The notes below the pieces were generated by a model that was not told the origin of the DNA, did not search any database, and worked only from the letters and a program-made list of their open reading frames with translations. The position numbers and the translations under genes were made by a program. Below are positions 44,855 to 54,189 of a stretch of DNA of 64,000 nt, one piece after another. Each line of letters starts with the position of its first letter. Within the stretch, counting starts at the first letter, position 1. Source of the stretch: Bacillus massiliigorillae (GTDB taxonomy: Bacteria > Bacillota > Bacilli > Bacillales > DSM-1321); contig NZ_HG428741.1 of NCBI RefSeq assembly GCF_000380245.2, positions 1,540,267-1,604,266 on the forward strand. Direction: 5' to 3'.

Positions 44855-44879
44855 AATTTATTTACATGATAAATAAATT
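44855..44879. promoter_or_regulatory. Perfect inverted repeat before rtp
   Basis: AATTTATTTA (44855-44864) and TAAATAAATT (44870-44879), 5-bp spacer, 111 bp before the start codon. It is a possible operator or simply AT-rich. Confidence 0.4.
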
Positions 44880-44989
44880 AATAATATAAAAAATAAGCAG
44901 AATTGTGTAATGTTTTGTAGAGGAAATTTATATAAAAAAGTCGAATTAATACATAACAACGTAGAATTGAAAAAATAGGAGGGTTAAAA

Positions 44990-45376
44990 ATGAGTGAACA
45001 ACAAAGTAGAGGCTTTCTATTAAAGCAACGAGCATTTTTGAAATTATACTTATTAGATTTAATTGAAAGACAAAAAGGATACGGATTTCAAATGCTTGAT
45101 GATTTACGGAAAGAGTTTAAACCTTATGGCTATTCTCCTACTCACTCTGAGTTGTATAAATCTCTCCATGAATTGTATAAAGAGGGAATCGTAACGAGAG
45201 AAAAGAAAATTAAAGGTGAGCCGGGAGTTGATTTTCAAGAGATTGTTATTTACCATCTAACAGATAAAGGAAAGAAGGAAGCTATTCTCTATAAGAAGCA
45301 ATTAAAAGTAGAATTGGATCGTTGTGTTGCTCTATTAAATAAAGCAGTGAAGGACCATTATGGACCAGTAAAATAA
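44990..45376 (+). CDS. rtp: Replication terminator protein (Rtp)
   Basis: 128 residues against 122 in B. subtilis. The similarity runs end to end: GFLLKQRAFLKLYLLDLIER, the winged-helix recognition region YGYSPTHSELYKSLHELYKE, the wing, and the C-terminal dimerisation helix with YKKQLKVELDRC. Rtp dimers bind Ter sites and stop replication forks from one side by blocking the replicative helicase. GGAGGG precedes the ATG. PadR-like regulators share the fold, but the conserved terminal helix favours Rtp. The gene is monocistronic with a strong terminator, and a Ter-like sequence lies 140 bp upstream. Its presence suggests the window is near the chromosome terminus, or that the gene was acquired. 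Confidence 0.85.
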   Translation: MSEQQSRGFLLKQRAFLKLYLLDLIERQKGYGFQMLDDLRKEFKPYGYSPTHSELYKSLHELYKEGIVTREKKIKGEPGVDFQEIVIYHLTDKGKKEAILYKKQLKVELDRCVALLNKAVKDHYGPVK

Positions 45377-45444
45377 AGTAAACTATTAAATATTATGAAA
45401 TGCAAAAACTAATTCAATTAGACATGTAATATTTAAGAGTTGTT

Positions 45445-45485
45445 AAAAAAGGTTGTTCAAAGAAACTAATAGAACAACCTTTTTT
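45445..45485 (+). terminator. Terminator after rtp
   Basis: Perfect AAAAAAGGTTGTTC / GAACAACCTTTTTT stem with a 13-nt loop. Confidence 0.8.
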
Positions 45486-45616
45486 GTACAGTAGAGTAAT
45501 AAAAATATTTATTTACAGAATATTTGCAAAAAATAAAATATTTTGTTTACATTATAATAAAATTGTAATTTAATGATTGTATATCCAAAAATTCCAATTT
45601 TGGTAGGAGGAAAAGA

Positions 45617-46777
45617 ATGAAAAAAGTAATGAAGAACTTATTTATGGTAATCGCTGCTTTTATGTTGCTAGTTTTAGCAGCTTGTAGTGGTGGAAGCACG
45701 GAAAAGACTGATTCAAAAGCTGAAGACAAATCTGATGGTCCTATCAAAGCAAAATTTGGCGTTATTTCATTTATTACGGGATCAGGTGCTGCTTATGGTG
45801 AAGCAATTACAAATGGCTTTAATCTTGCGAAAAAAGAAATTAATGCTGAAGGAAAAGTGAATATTGAATTAGTAATTGAGGATTCTGCAGGTAAACAAGA
45901 ACAAGCATTATCAGCAGCCCAAAAATTAATGGCTGATAATAACATTATTGGATTATTAGGTCCAACTTTAAGTACAGAAATGAATGTAGTAGCGCAAGAA
46001 GCAGATATGAATGGTATTCCAATTATGGGCACATCTACAACTGCTGATGGTATTCCACAAATCGGGGACTATGTATTTAGAAATTCCATTCCTGAAGCTT
46101 TAGCGATACCTGCATCTATGAAAAAAGCAGTAGAAAAATATAAAGCGAAGAAAGTGGCTATTTTATACGGTAATGATGACGTTTTTACAAAATCAGGCTA
46201 TGACACAATGAAAAAAGAAGCAGAGAAGCAAGGGCTTGAAGTGCTAGACACTGAAACATTCCAAAAGGGACAATCTGACTACAATGCACAATTAACAAAA
46301 ATTAAAGGGCTTAAACCAGATTTGATTCTTTGTTCCGCTCTTTATAATGAAGGCGCTGTCATTATGGATCAAGCTAGAAAAATGGGAATTGATGTACCAT
46401 TTGTTGGAGGAAATGGATTTAACTCTCCTCAAGTAATCGAAATTGCTGGTGCTGCAGCTGATGGTCTTGTTGTAGCGACTCCATGGTTTGGTGCGAAAGA
46501 TGATCCTAAAGTAAAAGAATTCAATACAAAGTATAAAGAAGCATATGGTAAAGATCCTGATCAGTTCGCTGCTCAAGCTTATGATGCCATGAAGATTTAT
46601 GCAAAAGCATTAGAAAATGCTGGTGAAGCGGATCGAGACGCATTCCGTGACGCACTTGCTGATATTAAAGATTTCGATGGTATTCTTGGGAAATTTTCTT
46701 TTGATAAAGACGGCGATGTTGTAATGGAGCCGACTGTACTGATTATTAAAAACGGTAAATTCCAATTATTTGAGTAA
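45617..46777 (+). CDS. livJ: Branched-chain amino acid ABC transporter, substrate-binding lipoprotein
   Basis: 386 residues from an ATG behind TAGGAGGAAAAG. The signal peptide has a lipobox (VLAACSGGS, Cys at about 23), so it is a lipoprotein. The mature part is a type I periplasmic-binding-protein fold of the LivJ/LivK group: AKFGVISFITGSGAAYGEAI, LIGLLGPTLSTEMNVV-like loop, KKVAILYGNDDVFTKSGYDT and QFAAQAYDAMKIYAKALENA. It captures Leu/Ile/Val or a related compound outside the membrane. It is the first gene of liv, followed by a hairpin before livH that would keep its transcript in excess. Confidence 0.88.
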   Translation: MKKVMKNLFMVIAAFMLLVLAACSGGSTEKTDSKAEDKSDGPIKAKFGVISFITGSGAAYGEAITNGFNLAKKEINAEGKVNIELVIEDSAGKQEQALSAAQKLMADNNIIGLLGPTLSTEMNVVAQEADMNGIPIMGTSTTADGIPQIGDYVFRNSIPEALAIPASMKKAVEKYKAKKVAILYGNDDVFTKSGYDTMKKEAEKQGLEVLDTETFQKGQSDYNAQLTKIKGLKPDLILCSALYNEGAVIMDQARKMGIDVPFVGGNGFNSPQVIEIAGAAADGLVVATPWFGAKDDPKVKEFNTKYKEAYGKDPDQFAAQAYDAMKIYAKALENAGEADRDAFRDALADIKDFDGILGKFSFDKDGDVVMEPTVLIIKNGKFQLFE

Positions 46778-46817
46778 AAGTGAATTTGGAATATGTACAG
46801 AAATTGTCACTAGCATG

Positions 46818-46853
46818 TTACGGACAGTAATGGAGTTTATTTACTGTCCGTAA
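46818..46853 (+). terminator. Hairpin between livJ and livH
   Basis: Perfect 13-bp arms TTACGGACAGTAA / TTACTGTCCGTAA. It is followed by only TTTATTT, so it may be a partial terminator or a stabilising 3' end for the livJ message. Confidence 0.7.
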
Positions 46854-46913
46854 TTTATTTGAAATGAAGATTATTGGTTGTTATGTAGACTTTCTATTAA
46901 AGGGTGAATATTC

Positions 46914-47798
46914 ATGTTGATTGAGCAATTAATTAATGGATTAACATTAGGTAGCATTTATGCCATTGTAGCTCTTGGGTTCACTCTAGTATTCGGTGTT
47001 CTAGGGATTATTAATATGGCTCATGGCGAGATTTTTATGGTTGGTGCGTTTATAGGAGTGATGGTTACCGGTGTTTTGGGATGGCCGCTTTGGATAGCTT
47101 TTATTGTGGCGGTTGTTATTACTGCTATTCTAGGATATATGCTTGAACGTTTTGCACTTCGCCCTTTGAGGGGGAAGCAAGGTGTATCTCATTTAGCACC
47201 CTTAATTAGTACAATTGGAGTTTCTATGTTTTTAGAAAATCTTTCACATCATCTATTTGGATCAGGTAATCATCCTTTTCGTAATTCATTTTCAGAGATT
47301 CATATCGAAATAGGTTCAATTACGGTTTATTTAGTTCAAATTGTTATTTTTGTTATTTCAGTAGCCTTAATGATGGCTCTATCATACTGGCTACAACGAA
47401 CAAAAGCAGGAAAGGCATTGCGTGCTACAGCAGAAAGTCTTGAAACAGCAAGTATACTTGGTGTAGACACTAAAAAAATTATTATCCTAACCGTTATGAT
47501 TGCATCAGCAATGGGAGGAATTGCTGGCATTCTTGTCGGAATGGCATTTAATTCGGTTAATCCACAAATGGGATTATCGATAGGGCTTAAAGGATTAGCT
47601 ATTATTATTCTTGGAGGTATGGGGAATGTAAAGGGAGCTGTGGTAGGTGGATTGGTACTTGGTTTAGCAGAAACATTCATCGTAGTGTATGGTGACTCAG
47701 GATATCGAGATGCCGTTGCCTTTATTATTATCATTTTTATCTTATTATTAAGGCCACAAGGAATCTTTGGTCAAAAGACTGCGACGGAAGGGAGATAA
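46914..47798 (+). CDS. livH: Branched-chain amino acid ABC transporter permease LivH
   Basis: 294 residues, about eight membrane helices. LivH landmarks: QLINGLTLGSIYAIVALGFT at the N-terminus, GVLGIINMAHGEIFMVGAF, the cytoplasmic coupling loop TKAGKALRATAESLETASIL with the EAA-like region, and GLKGLAIIILGGMGNVKGAV. It pairs with LivM to form the translocation pore. AAAGGGTG lies upstream of the ATG, and livM begins 6 nt after its stop. Confidence 0.92.
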   Translation: MLIEQLINGLTLGSIYAIVALGFTLVFGVLGIINMAHGEIFMVGAFIGVMVTGVLGWPLWIAFIVAVVITAILGYMLERFALRPLRGKQGVSHLAPLISTIGVSMFLENLSHHLFGSGNHPFRNSFSEIHIEIGSITVYLVQIVIFVISVALMMALSYWLQRTKAGKALRATAESLETASILGVDTKKIIILTVMIASAMGGIAGILVGMAFNSVNPQMGLSIGLKGLAIIILGGMGNVKGAVVGGLVLGLAETFIVVYGDSGYRDAVAFIIIIFILLLRPQGIFGQKTATEGR

Positions 47799-47804
47799 AT
47801 TCTT

Positions 47805-48785
47805 ATGGCTGATTTTCTCAATCCTTATTACCTACAAGTAGCTTCTTTTATTTTAATCAATATCATACTTGGTTTAAGCGTTTATATTCCTCTATCTTCT
47901 GGTCAATTGTCATTAGGAAGTGCCGGTTTTATGGGAATTGGAGCGTATACCTCGGCACTTCTTACTATCAATTATGACTTGCCTATAGTAGTCGGTATTG
48001 TTGCAGGAGCATTAGTGGCGGGAATATGTGGGATTATAGTGGGGTTACCTTCTTTAAGACTAACTGGTGTGTATTTAGCTATTGCAACGCTTGGATTTGG
48101 TGAGGTTATGCGTGTATTCTTTGTTAACTGGGAATCTGTCACAAAGGGGGCAGTAGGGATTTCAGGTATCCCTCAAATCGGTAGAGAAATTTTTATGAAA
48201 ATGCGTGAGGCTGGCTTCAATCCATTGGATTATGGATTAAAACCTAATCAATTAGTATATTTAATTGTATTTGTCATTTTACTAGTAATTGTTCTTTTTT
48301 TAATTTGGTTTTTCATTCGTCAGAGTAAATCTCGTGTTGGACGAGCATATGCATCTATTAAAATGGATGAAAAAGCAGCGGAAGCGATGGGTATTAACAT
48401 AACGTATTATAAAGTTTTATCATTTACACAAGGTGCTGTATTGGCAGGTTTTGCAGGAGCACTATTTGCTCATGTAATGGCCTATATTAGTCCGGCAGAC
48501 TTTGCCTACCATCGTGCTGTAGAAATTTTAATTTTTGCCGTATTTGGAGGTAGTGATGTAATTTGGGGAGCTGTATTTGGTGCAAGTTTTATGACAATTT
48601 TACCAGAAGCACTTCGTTTTATAAGTGAATATCGTTATATGATATATGGATTAATATTAGTTATATTAATGGCATTTCGACCTCAAGGCATACTTGATTC
48701 ATCAGTATTAAGCTGGTTGACAAAGCTTAAACCATCAAAAAGGAGGGTTACTACAGATGGCACTAAAAATCAAAAACATCTCTAA
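47805..48785 (+). CDS. livM: Branched-chain amino acid ABC transporter permease LivM
   Basis: 326 residues with eight to ten helices: LSVYIPLSSGQLSLGSAGFM and GIGAYTSALL, the LATLGFGEVMRVFF segment, the coupling loop KSRVGRAYASIKMDEKAAEA and SFTQGAVLAGFAGALFAHVM. GAAGGGAG precedes the ATG. Its last 29 nt overlap the start of livG, so the two are co-translated. Confidence 0.92.
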   Translation: MADFLNPYYLQVASFILINIILGLSVYIPLSSGQLSLGSAGFMGIGAYTSALLTINYDLPIVVGIVAGALVAGICGIIVGLPSLRLTGVYLAIATLGFGEVMRVFFVNWESVTKGAVGISGIPQIGREIFMKMREAGFNPLDYGLKPNQLVYLIVFVILLVIVLFLIWFFIRQSKSRVGRAYASIKMDEKAAEAMGINITYYKVLSFTQGAVLAGFAGALFAHVMAYISPADFAYHRAVEILIFAVFGGSDVIWGAVFGASFMTILPEALRFISEYRYMIYGLILVILMAFRPQGILDSSVLSWLTKLKPSKRRVTTDGTKNQKHL

Positions 48786-49530
48786 AAATTTTGGTGGAAT
48801 CTCAGCATTATCTGATGTGACTTTCTCGATAAATCAAGGTGAAATATATGGCTTAATTGGACCCAATGGTGCCGGGAAAACAACGATGTTTAATGTAATT
48901 ACAAATATGTATGCCCCAACATCAGGAGAAATTACGTTCTTAGATCAATCGATTACTGGTATAAAGCCATATAAAATTACTGAAAAAGGTATTTGTCGTA
49001 CATTTCAAAATATACGTCTGTTTCAGCAGATGACTGCTCTAGAAAATGTTATGGTTGGAGGCCATTCTAGAAGTTCAGGCGGTGTATTTAGAAGCGTATT
49101 TCGGCCGAAGTCACAACGAGTAGAAGAAGAAACCATTCGCGCTAATGCTGTGGAATTGCTTAATTTAGTAGGATTATCTCAGCATCATCATATGCTTGCA
49201 GAAAATCTCGCATATGGACAGCAAAGACGATTAGAGATTGCAAGAGCTATGGCTAGTAATCCGAAATTATTATTATTAGATGAACCAGCTGCTGGAATGA
49301 ATGAAACGGAAACAGAAAGCTTATTTGATTTAATTAAACAAGTTCAAATGCGAGGAATTACAACATTGATTATTGAACACGATATGCCATTAGTTATGAA
49401 GTTATGTGATCGAATTACAGTGCTTAACTTTGGGAAGAAGCTTGCTGAAGGAACACCACAGGAAATTCAAAATAATCAAGAAGTAATTGAAGCATATCTC
49501 GGTTCTGAGGAGAGTGATGATATTGCTTAA
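48757..49530 (+). CDS. livG: Branched-chain amino acid ABC transporter ATPase LivG
   Basis: 257 residues. ABC ATPase motifs in order: Walker A GPNGAGKTT (about 36-44), Q-loop in RTFQNIRLFQQMTALENVMV, signature region YGQQRRLEIARAMA, Walker B LLLLDEPAAGMN, and the H-loop IIEHDMPLVM. The insertion after ENVMVGGH and the YGQQRR signature are typical of LivG rather than LivF. AAGGAGGG lies before the ATG, inside livM. It overlaps livF. Confidence 0.92.
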   Translation: MALKIKNISKNFGGISALSDVTFSINQGEIYGLIGPNGAGKTTMFNVITNMYAPTSGEITFLDQSITGIKPYKITEKGICRTFQNIRLFQQMTALENVMVGGHSRSSGGVFRSVFRPKSQRVEEETIRANAVELLNLVGLSQHHHMLAENLAYGQQRRLEIARAMASNPKLLLLDEPAAGMNETETESLFDLIKQVQMRGITTLIIEHDMPLVMKLCDRITVLNFGKKLAEGTPQEIQNNQEVIEAYLGSEESDDIA

Positions 49531-50233
49531 AGTAACAGGAATTGAAACATATTATGGTAAAATTCAAGCCCTTAAAGGAGTAAGCTTAGAGGTTGAGCAA
49601 GGTAAAATTGTGACAATACTAGGAGCGAACGGTGCAGGCAAGACAACAACTATGAAATCCATTATCGGTTTGCTAACACCGAAACAGGGTAAGGTTGAAT
49701 TTCAAGGACAAAACATAACTGGCTTACGTCCAGATCAATTACTTAAAAAAGGAATCGCATTAGTTCCGGAAGGCAGAGCTATTCTTTCAAGTATGACAGT
49801 TCTAGAAAACCTTGAAATGGGAGCTTATCATCGTAATGATAAAGAGATAGGGAAAGATATTGAAGAAGTGATGCAACATTTCCCTATTTTGAAGGAAAGA
49901 AAGGAACAATTAGGGGGCACCTTATCTGGTGGACAGCAGCAAATGTTAGCAATAGCACGAGCTATTCTTTCACGTCCTAAATTGTTGCTATTAGACGAGC
50001 CGTCAATGGGCTTAGCACCATTAATTGTAGCTGATATTTTCAAAATTATTAAGCAAATAAAAAATGATGGTACAACAGTATTGCTAGTTGAGCAAAATGC
50101 AAAGCAAGCTTTGAAAATTGCTGATTATGGATATGTGTTGGAAACTGGGAAGGTAATCATCGAGGGAAAAGCAGATGAACTATTGCAAGATTCTCGAATT
50201 GTCGAAGCTTATCTTGGAAAAAGAACAAGCTGA
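49517..50233 (+). CDS. livF: Branched-chain amino acid ABC transporter ATPase LivF
   Basis: 238 residues. Walker A GANGAGKTTTMKSI, the LivF-specific GIALVPEGRAILSSMTVLEN stretch, signature LSGGQQQMLAIARAI, Walker B LLLLDEPSMGLAP and H-loop LLVEQNAKQAL. It starts 14 nt before the livG stop. ATG 49517 is chosen behind GAGGAG; TTG 49523 gives the common MLKV opening and is an equal alternative. It completes a full livJHMGF operon, closed by a strong terminator. Confidence 0.92.
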   Translation: MILLKVTGIETYYGKIQALKGVSLEVEQGKIVTILGANGAGKTTTMKSIIGLLTPKQGKVEFQGQNITGLRPDQLLKKGIALVPEGRAILSSMTVLENLEMGAYHRNDKEIGKDIEEVMQHFPILKERKEQLGGTLSGGQQQMLAIARAILSRPKLLLLDEPSMGLAPLIVADIFKIIKQIKNDGTTVLLVEQNAKQALKIADYGYVLETGKVIIEGKADELLQDSRIVEAYLGKRTS

Positions 50234-50262
50234 AAATGAAAATTTCTATTTAATGACATCAT

Positions 50263-50308
50263 AAGGCTGAGACATAAATGATTTAAAGTCATTTTTGTCT
50301 CAGCCTTT
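50263..50308 (+). terminator. Terminator of the liv operon
   Basis: AAGGCTGAGACATAAATGA pairs with TCATTTTTGTCTCAGCCTT (one mismatch) around a 7-nt loop. Confidence 0.85.
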
Positions 50309-50418
50309 ATGTTGTATGTAATGTCTAGACATTACATAATCAATTAAGATAAGTAGCGAAAGATGTTAAAATAAGGATAGTGTTTTGATTTATAATTCTT
50401 GAGGAAGAATAGGAGAGC

Positions 50419-51249
50419 ATGATGAAGATTAATACGTATAAACCAAATATTACAGTATTTCAAAGTGAATTATATAAAACAAATTCTACAGTAATAGAAA
50501 GTGACGATTGTATTATACTGATTGATCCAACATGGTTACCTAGTGAAGTGGAGGCTATTCAGCAATATGTAGATAAAATAAAAGGTGAAAAGCCTGTTTA
50601 TTTAATCTTTACACATAGTGATTATGACCATATTCTCGGTTATGGTGCATTTCCAGACGCGCTGACGATAGGAAGCAACGCGATGAAAGATAGGAATGAC
50701 CAAGCGAGTATAATTGAACAAATTATTGAATTTGATCATGAGTATTATCTAGATAGAAGCTATGACATCAAATATCCAACTTTACATATAACGGTTTTAC
50801 ATGATGGGCAAAACGTAAAAATAGGAGATACAAAATTAACTTTTTTTCATGCTAAGGGGCATACTAATGATGGAATATTTACGGTTGTTGAGCCGTTCGG
50901 TTTCTTCATAATGGGAGATTATTGTTCTGATGTAGAATTTCCATACATTTATTCTAATAGTAGAGATTATGAAGCTACATTGAATAAAATTGATACAATC
51001 ATCAACGATCATACTCTTTCACTTATTATTCCTGGGCATGGTACAGTAACAGACTCTATTGAGGAATTAATGAACAGGAAGCATCATTCTTTACAATATA
51101 TTCAACAACTTCGTAATAGCATTATGTGCAATGAAATAGAGGATTCATTTAATATATTACATCGCTATCGTTATCCAAAAGCGATGAAGAAGTGTCATCA
51201 AAGCAATATAGAGTTAATTAAAAATGAGTTGTTTAAAGAGGAAAAATAA
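50419..51249 (+). CDS. Metallo-beta-lactamase-fold hydrolase
   Basis: 276 residues. Motifs of the MBL superfamily: the THSDYDH metal site (about 65-71; the usual HxHxDH has its second His replaced by Asp), FFHAKGHTNDG with His ligand, FIMGDYCSDV with the bridging Asp and IIPGHGTV with the last His. The one-residue departure in the first motif suggests altered metal binding or chemistry. The substrate is unknown. TAGGAGAG precedes two possible ATGs (50419, 50422). It is monocistronic. The C-terminal about 65 residues are helical, as in RNase Z/glyoxalase-like relatives, but no specific subgroup is evident. Confidence 0.8.
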   Translation: MMKINTYKPNITVFQSELYKTNSTVIESDDCIILIDPTWLPSEVEAIQQYVDKIKGEKPVYLIFTHSDYDHILGYGAFPDALTIGSNAMKDRNDQASIIEQIIEFDHEYYLDRSYDIKYPTLHITVLHDGQNVKIGDTKLTFFHAKGHTNDGIFTVVEPFGFFIMGDYCSDVEFPYIYSNSRDYEATLNKIDTIINDHTLSLIIPGHGTVTDSIEELMNRKHHSLQYIQQLRNSIMCNEIEDSFNILHRYRYPKAMKKCHQSNIELIKNELFKEEK

Positions 51250-51365
51250 AGCTTTCTAAATAAGTAAGTATTGTTTGATTTTTAAAAATATATAATTGAT
51301 TGTCTTAATTTGTTATATTAAAATTATATTTATAACTACTACAGTTTTGGGAAGGAGCTGTTTGT

Positions 51366-54008
51366 GTGGATTTTTATCGCAACAGCACAGAAGAGGTATT
51401 TAAGGAGATAAATGCAACTGAAAAAGGATTAACTACAAATGATGTAAATGAAAGAATCGAAAAAAATGGATATAACGAACTGAAAGGTAAAGATAAAGAT
51501 CCTATCTGGAAGTTATTTTTAGAAAACTTCAAAGATCCGATGGTTATTGTATTACTTATTGCAGCAGGAGTGCAAATTGTCTTAGGTGAAATAATTGAAT
51601 CTTTAATTATTTTCATTGTTTTAATTGTAAACGCAATTATAAGTGTGATACAAACCCGGAAAGCAGAAAGCTCACTCGATGCATTGCGTCAAATGTCAGC
51701 ACCAGAAGCGAAAGTTATTAGAGATGGTGAAAAAAAGACAGTACCAGCAAGAGAAATTGTTGTTGGTGATATTGTCCTTCTTGAAGCGGGTGATTATGTA
51801 CCAGCAGATGGTCGTGTGATCGAGTCAGGGAGCTTAAAAGTTGATGAAGGAATGCTAACTGGTGAATCAGAAGCAGTGGAGAAAAATGCTGATACGATTA
51901 ATGAGGAAGTTCCACTAGGTGATAGACGCAATATGGTTTTCAGCGGAGCGATGGTTGTATATGGTCGAGGTACTGTGGCTATTACGGGAACAGCTGGAGA
52001 TACAGAAATAGGGAAAATTGCAGGTTTACTTGAAAGTGCAGAAGCAAAACAAACGCCTCTACAGCGTAAATTAGATAGCTTCAGTAAAAAATTAGGTATC
52101 GTTATTTTACTTCTCTGTATCGTTATATTTGCTGTAGAAGTTGGTCGGGTCTGGTTCTCTGGTGATACAGCTGATATGACGACATCGGTTCTAAATGCAT
52201 TGATGTTTGCCGTTGCCGTTGCTGTAGCAGCAATTCCAGAAGCACTTTCGTCCATTGTAACAATTGTACTAGCTGTTGGGACAAACAAAATGGCGAAGCA
52301 ACATGCGATTATTAGAAAACTTCCAGCGGTTGAAACGCTTGGCTCTACAGCTGTCATTTGTACAGACAAAACAGGGACTTTGACGCAAAATAAAATGACA
52401 GTAGTTGATTATTATTTACCACATGGGACAAGAGAAGAATTTCCTGATGACCCAAAAGCTTGGTCTGAAGGTGAACGTGCATTAATTCACATAGCAGTTT
52501 TATGTAATGATTCTCATATAAATGAAGAAGGTAAAGAGTTAGGCGACCCGACTGAAGTAGCACTGATTGCATTTAGTAATAGGAAAAATAAAAACTATAA
52601 TGAGATACGTGATGCTTTCCCAAGGGAAGCTGAAATACCTTTTGATTCAGATCGTAAACTTATGTCAACAGTACATACCTTTAATAATCAAAAAGCATTG
52701 CTAGTTAAAGGTGGACCGGACGTGATGTTTGCACGTTGTAAATATGTTTTAATGAATGGTAAGGAAGAAGAGCTGACAAGTGATATTCTTGAGCAATTAA
52801 TGAAAGCAAATGAAGATTTTTCTAATAAAGCACTTCGTGTATTAGCTTATGGCTTTAAGCGATTAGAACAAAATACAACAAATATTGGCTTAGAAGATGA
52901 AAATAATCTTGTTTTAGTTGGTCTAACAGCAATGATTGATCCACCTCGTGAAGCTGTTTATGCTTCTATTGAAGAATCGAAAAAAGCGGGAATCCGTACT
53001 GTTATGATCACTGGTGATCATAAAACGACAGCTCAAGCTATCGGACGAGATATCGGATTAATGGATGAAAATGATATTGCGGTTACTGGGCAGGAGCTTG
53101 ATGCAATGTCTGAAGCAGAGTTAGATCAAAAGCTAGAACATATTGCTGTTTACGCACGTGTTTCTCCTGAAAATAAAATTCGAATTGTTCGTGCATGGCA
53201 AAAGAAAGGTAAAATTACTTCCATGACTGGAGATGGTGTAAATGATGCACCAGCATTAAAGCAAGCAGATATAGGTGTGGCAATGGGAAGTGGGACAGAT
53301 GTAGCAAAAGATGCATCTGCAATGATTTTAACTGATGATAATTTCGTATCAATTGTAAATGCTGTTGGTGTGGGTAGAACAGTATTTGATAATATTAAGA
53401 AATCAATTGCTTACTTATTTGCAGGAAATTTAGGAGCAATTCTTGCTATTTTTGTTGCTCTTGTATTCAATTGGGCTAACCCGTTTACAGCGCTACAACT
53501 ATTGTTTATAAACTTAGTGAATGATTCACTGCCAGCTATTGCACTTGGGATGGAGAAGGCTGAACCCGATGTTATGAAACGAAAGCCACGCGATATAAAT
53601 GAAGGTATTTTTGCCGGAGGAACAATGCAAGCGGTTATTATGCGTGGTCTGTTAATCGGGATTGCCGTGATTATTTCACAATATATCGGTTTACAACAAT
53701 CTGCTGAGGTAAGTGTGGCAATGGCGTTTACTACATTAATTCTTGCTCGTACATTGCAAACATTTGCCGCTCGATCAGCTACACATACTTGTTTTGAAAT
53801 AGGCTTCTTTAGTAATAAATATGTTTTTGGTGCAGTATCAGTATGTTTATTGTTATATGTAATTACTGTATTACCAGGTGTACGTGAAGTATTCTCTATT
53901 CCAGCGGCATTTGACTTGAATGAATGGTTAATCGCTGCAGGGCTTGCATTAGCAGCTGTGATTATTATGGAAATAGGGAAAATTGTACGACGAGTAGTTC
54001 AAGGATGA
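51366..54008 (+). CDS. SERCA-type Ca2+-transporting P-type ATPase
   Basis: 880 residues. The cation-ATPase N-terminus (STEEVFKEINATEKGLTTND), the actuator motif LTGESEAVEK, the phosphorylation site DKTGTLTQNKM, the nucleotide-domain KGGPDVMFARC, TGDHKTTAQAIGRDIG and the hinge MTGDGVNDAPALKQADIGVA are all present. The M4 segment reads AAIPEALSSIVTIVLAVG and M6 LLFINLVNDSLPAIALG, supplying Ca2+ ligands as in bacterial SERCA homologues. It exports Ca2+ (possibly Mn2+) at the cost of ATP. The start is GTG at 51366, 8 nt after AAGGAG. It has its own promoter region and an exceptionally strong terminator. Confidence 0.9.
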   Translation: MDFYRNSTEEVFKEINATEKGLTTNDVNERIEKNGYNELKGKDKDPIWKLFLENFKDPMVIVLLIAAGVQIVLGEIIESLIIFIVLIVNAIISVIQTRKAESSLDALRQMSAPEAKVIRDGEKKTVPAREIVVGDIVLLEAGDYVPADGRVIESGSLKVDEGMLTGESEAVEKNADTINEEVPLGDRRNMVFSGAMVVYGRGTVAITGTAGDTEIGKIAGLLESAEAKQTPLQRKLDSFSKKLGIVILLLCIVIFAVEVGRVWFSGDTADMTTSVLNALMFAVAVAVAAIPEALSSIVTIVLAVGTNKMAKQHAIIRKLPAVETLGSTAVICTDKTGTLTQNKMTVVDYYLPHGTREEFPDDPKAWSEGERALIHIAVLCNDSHINEEGKELGDPTEVALIAFSNRKNKNYNEIRDAFPREAEIPFDSDRKLMSTVHTFNNQKALLVKGGPDVMFARCKYVLMNGKEEELTSDILEQLMKANEDFSNKALRVLAYGFKRLEQNTTNIGLEDENNLVLVGLTAMIDPPREAVYASIEESKKAGIRTVMITGDHKTTAQAIGRDIGLMDENDIAVTGQELDAMSEAELDQKLEHIAVYARVSPENKIRIVRAWQKKGKITSMTGDGVNDAPALKQADIGVAMGSGTDVAKDASAMILTDDNFVSIVNAVGVGRTVFDNIKKSIAYLFAGNLGAILAIFVALVFNWANPFTALQLLFINLVNDSLPAIALGMEKAEPDVMKRKPRDINEGIFAGGTMQAVIMRGLLIGIAVIISQYIGLQQSAEVSVAMAFTTLILARTLQTFAARSATHTCFEIGFFSNKYVFGAVSVCLLLYVITVLPGVREVFSIPAAFDLNEWLIAAGLALAAVIIMEIGKIVRRVVQG

Positions 54009-54010
54009 AA

Positions 54011-54063
54011 AAAGGGGCGTTTGAAAAGTAATCTTTAATTACTTTTCAAACGCCCCTTTGTTT
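54011..54063. terminator. Very strong terminator after the Ca2+ ATPase
   Basis: Perfect 22-bp arms (54011-54032 / 54038-54059) around AAAGGGGCGTTTGAAAAGTA with a 5-nt loop and a T tail. Confidence 0.88.
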
Positions 54064-54189
54064 TAATAACCATTCGAAAATAGGTTTCAATTCAATCTTA
54101 TATATATAAGTTTTTAATACATACTTGCTATTTTCCTAAGAAAGATACAATATTAGTACGTATAGTATTATAGGAAGTAGGGATTTTTT

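Noticed and set aside
46788..46806. TATGTAC-containing sequence as a second Ter site
   Set aside because: Beyond the seven-base core it does not follow the Ter consensus.
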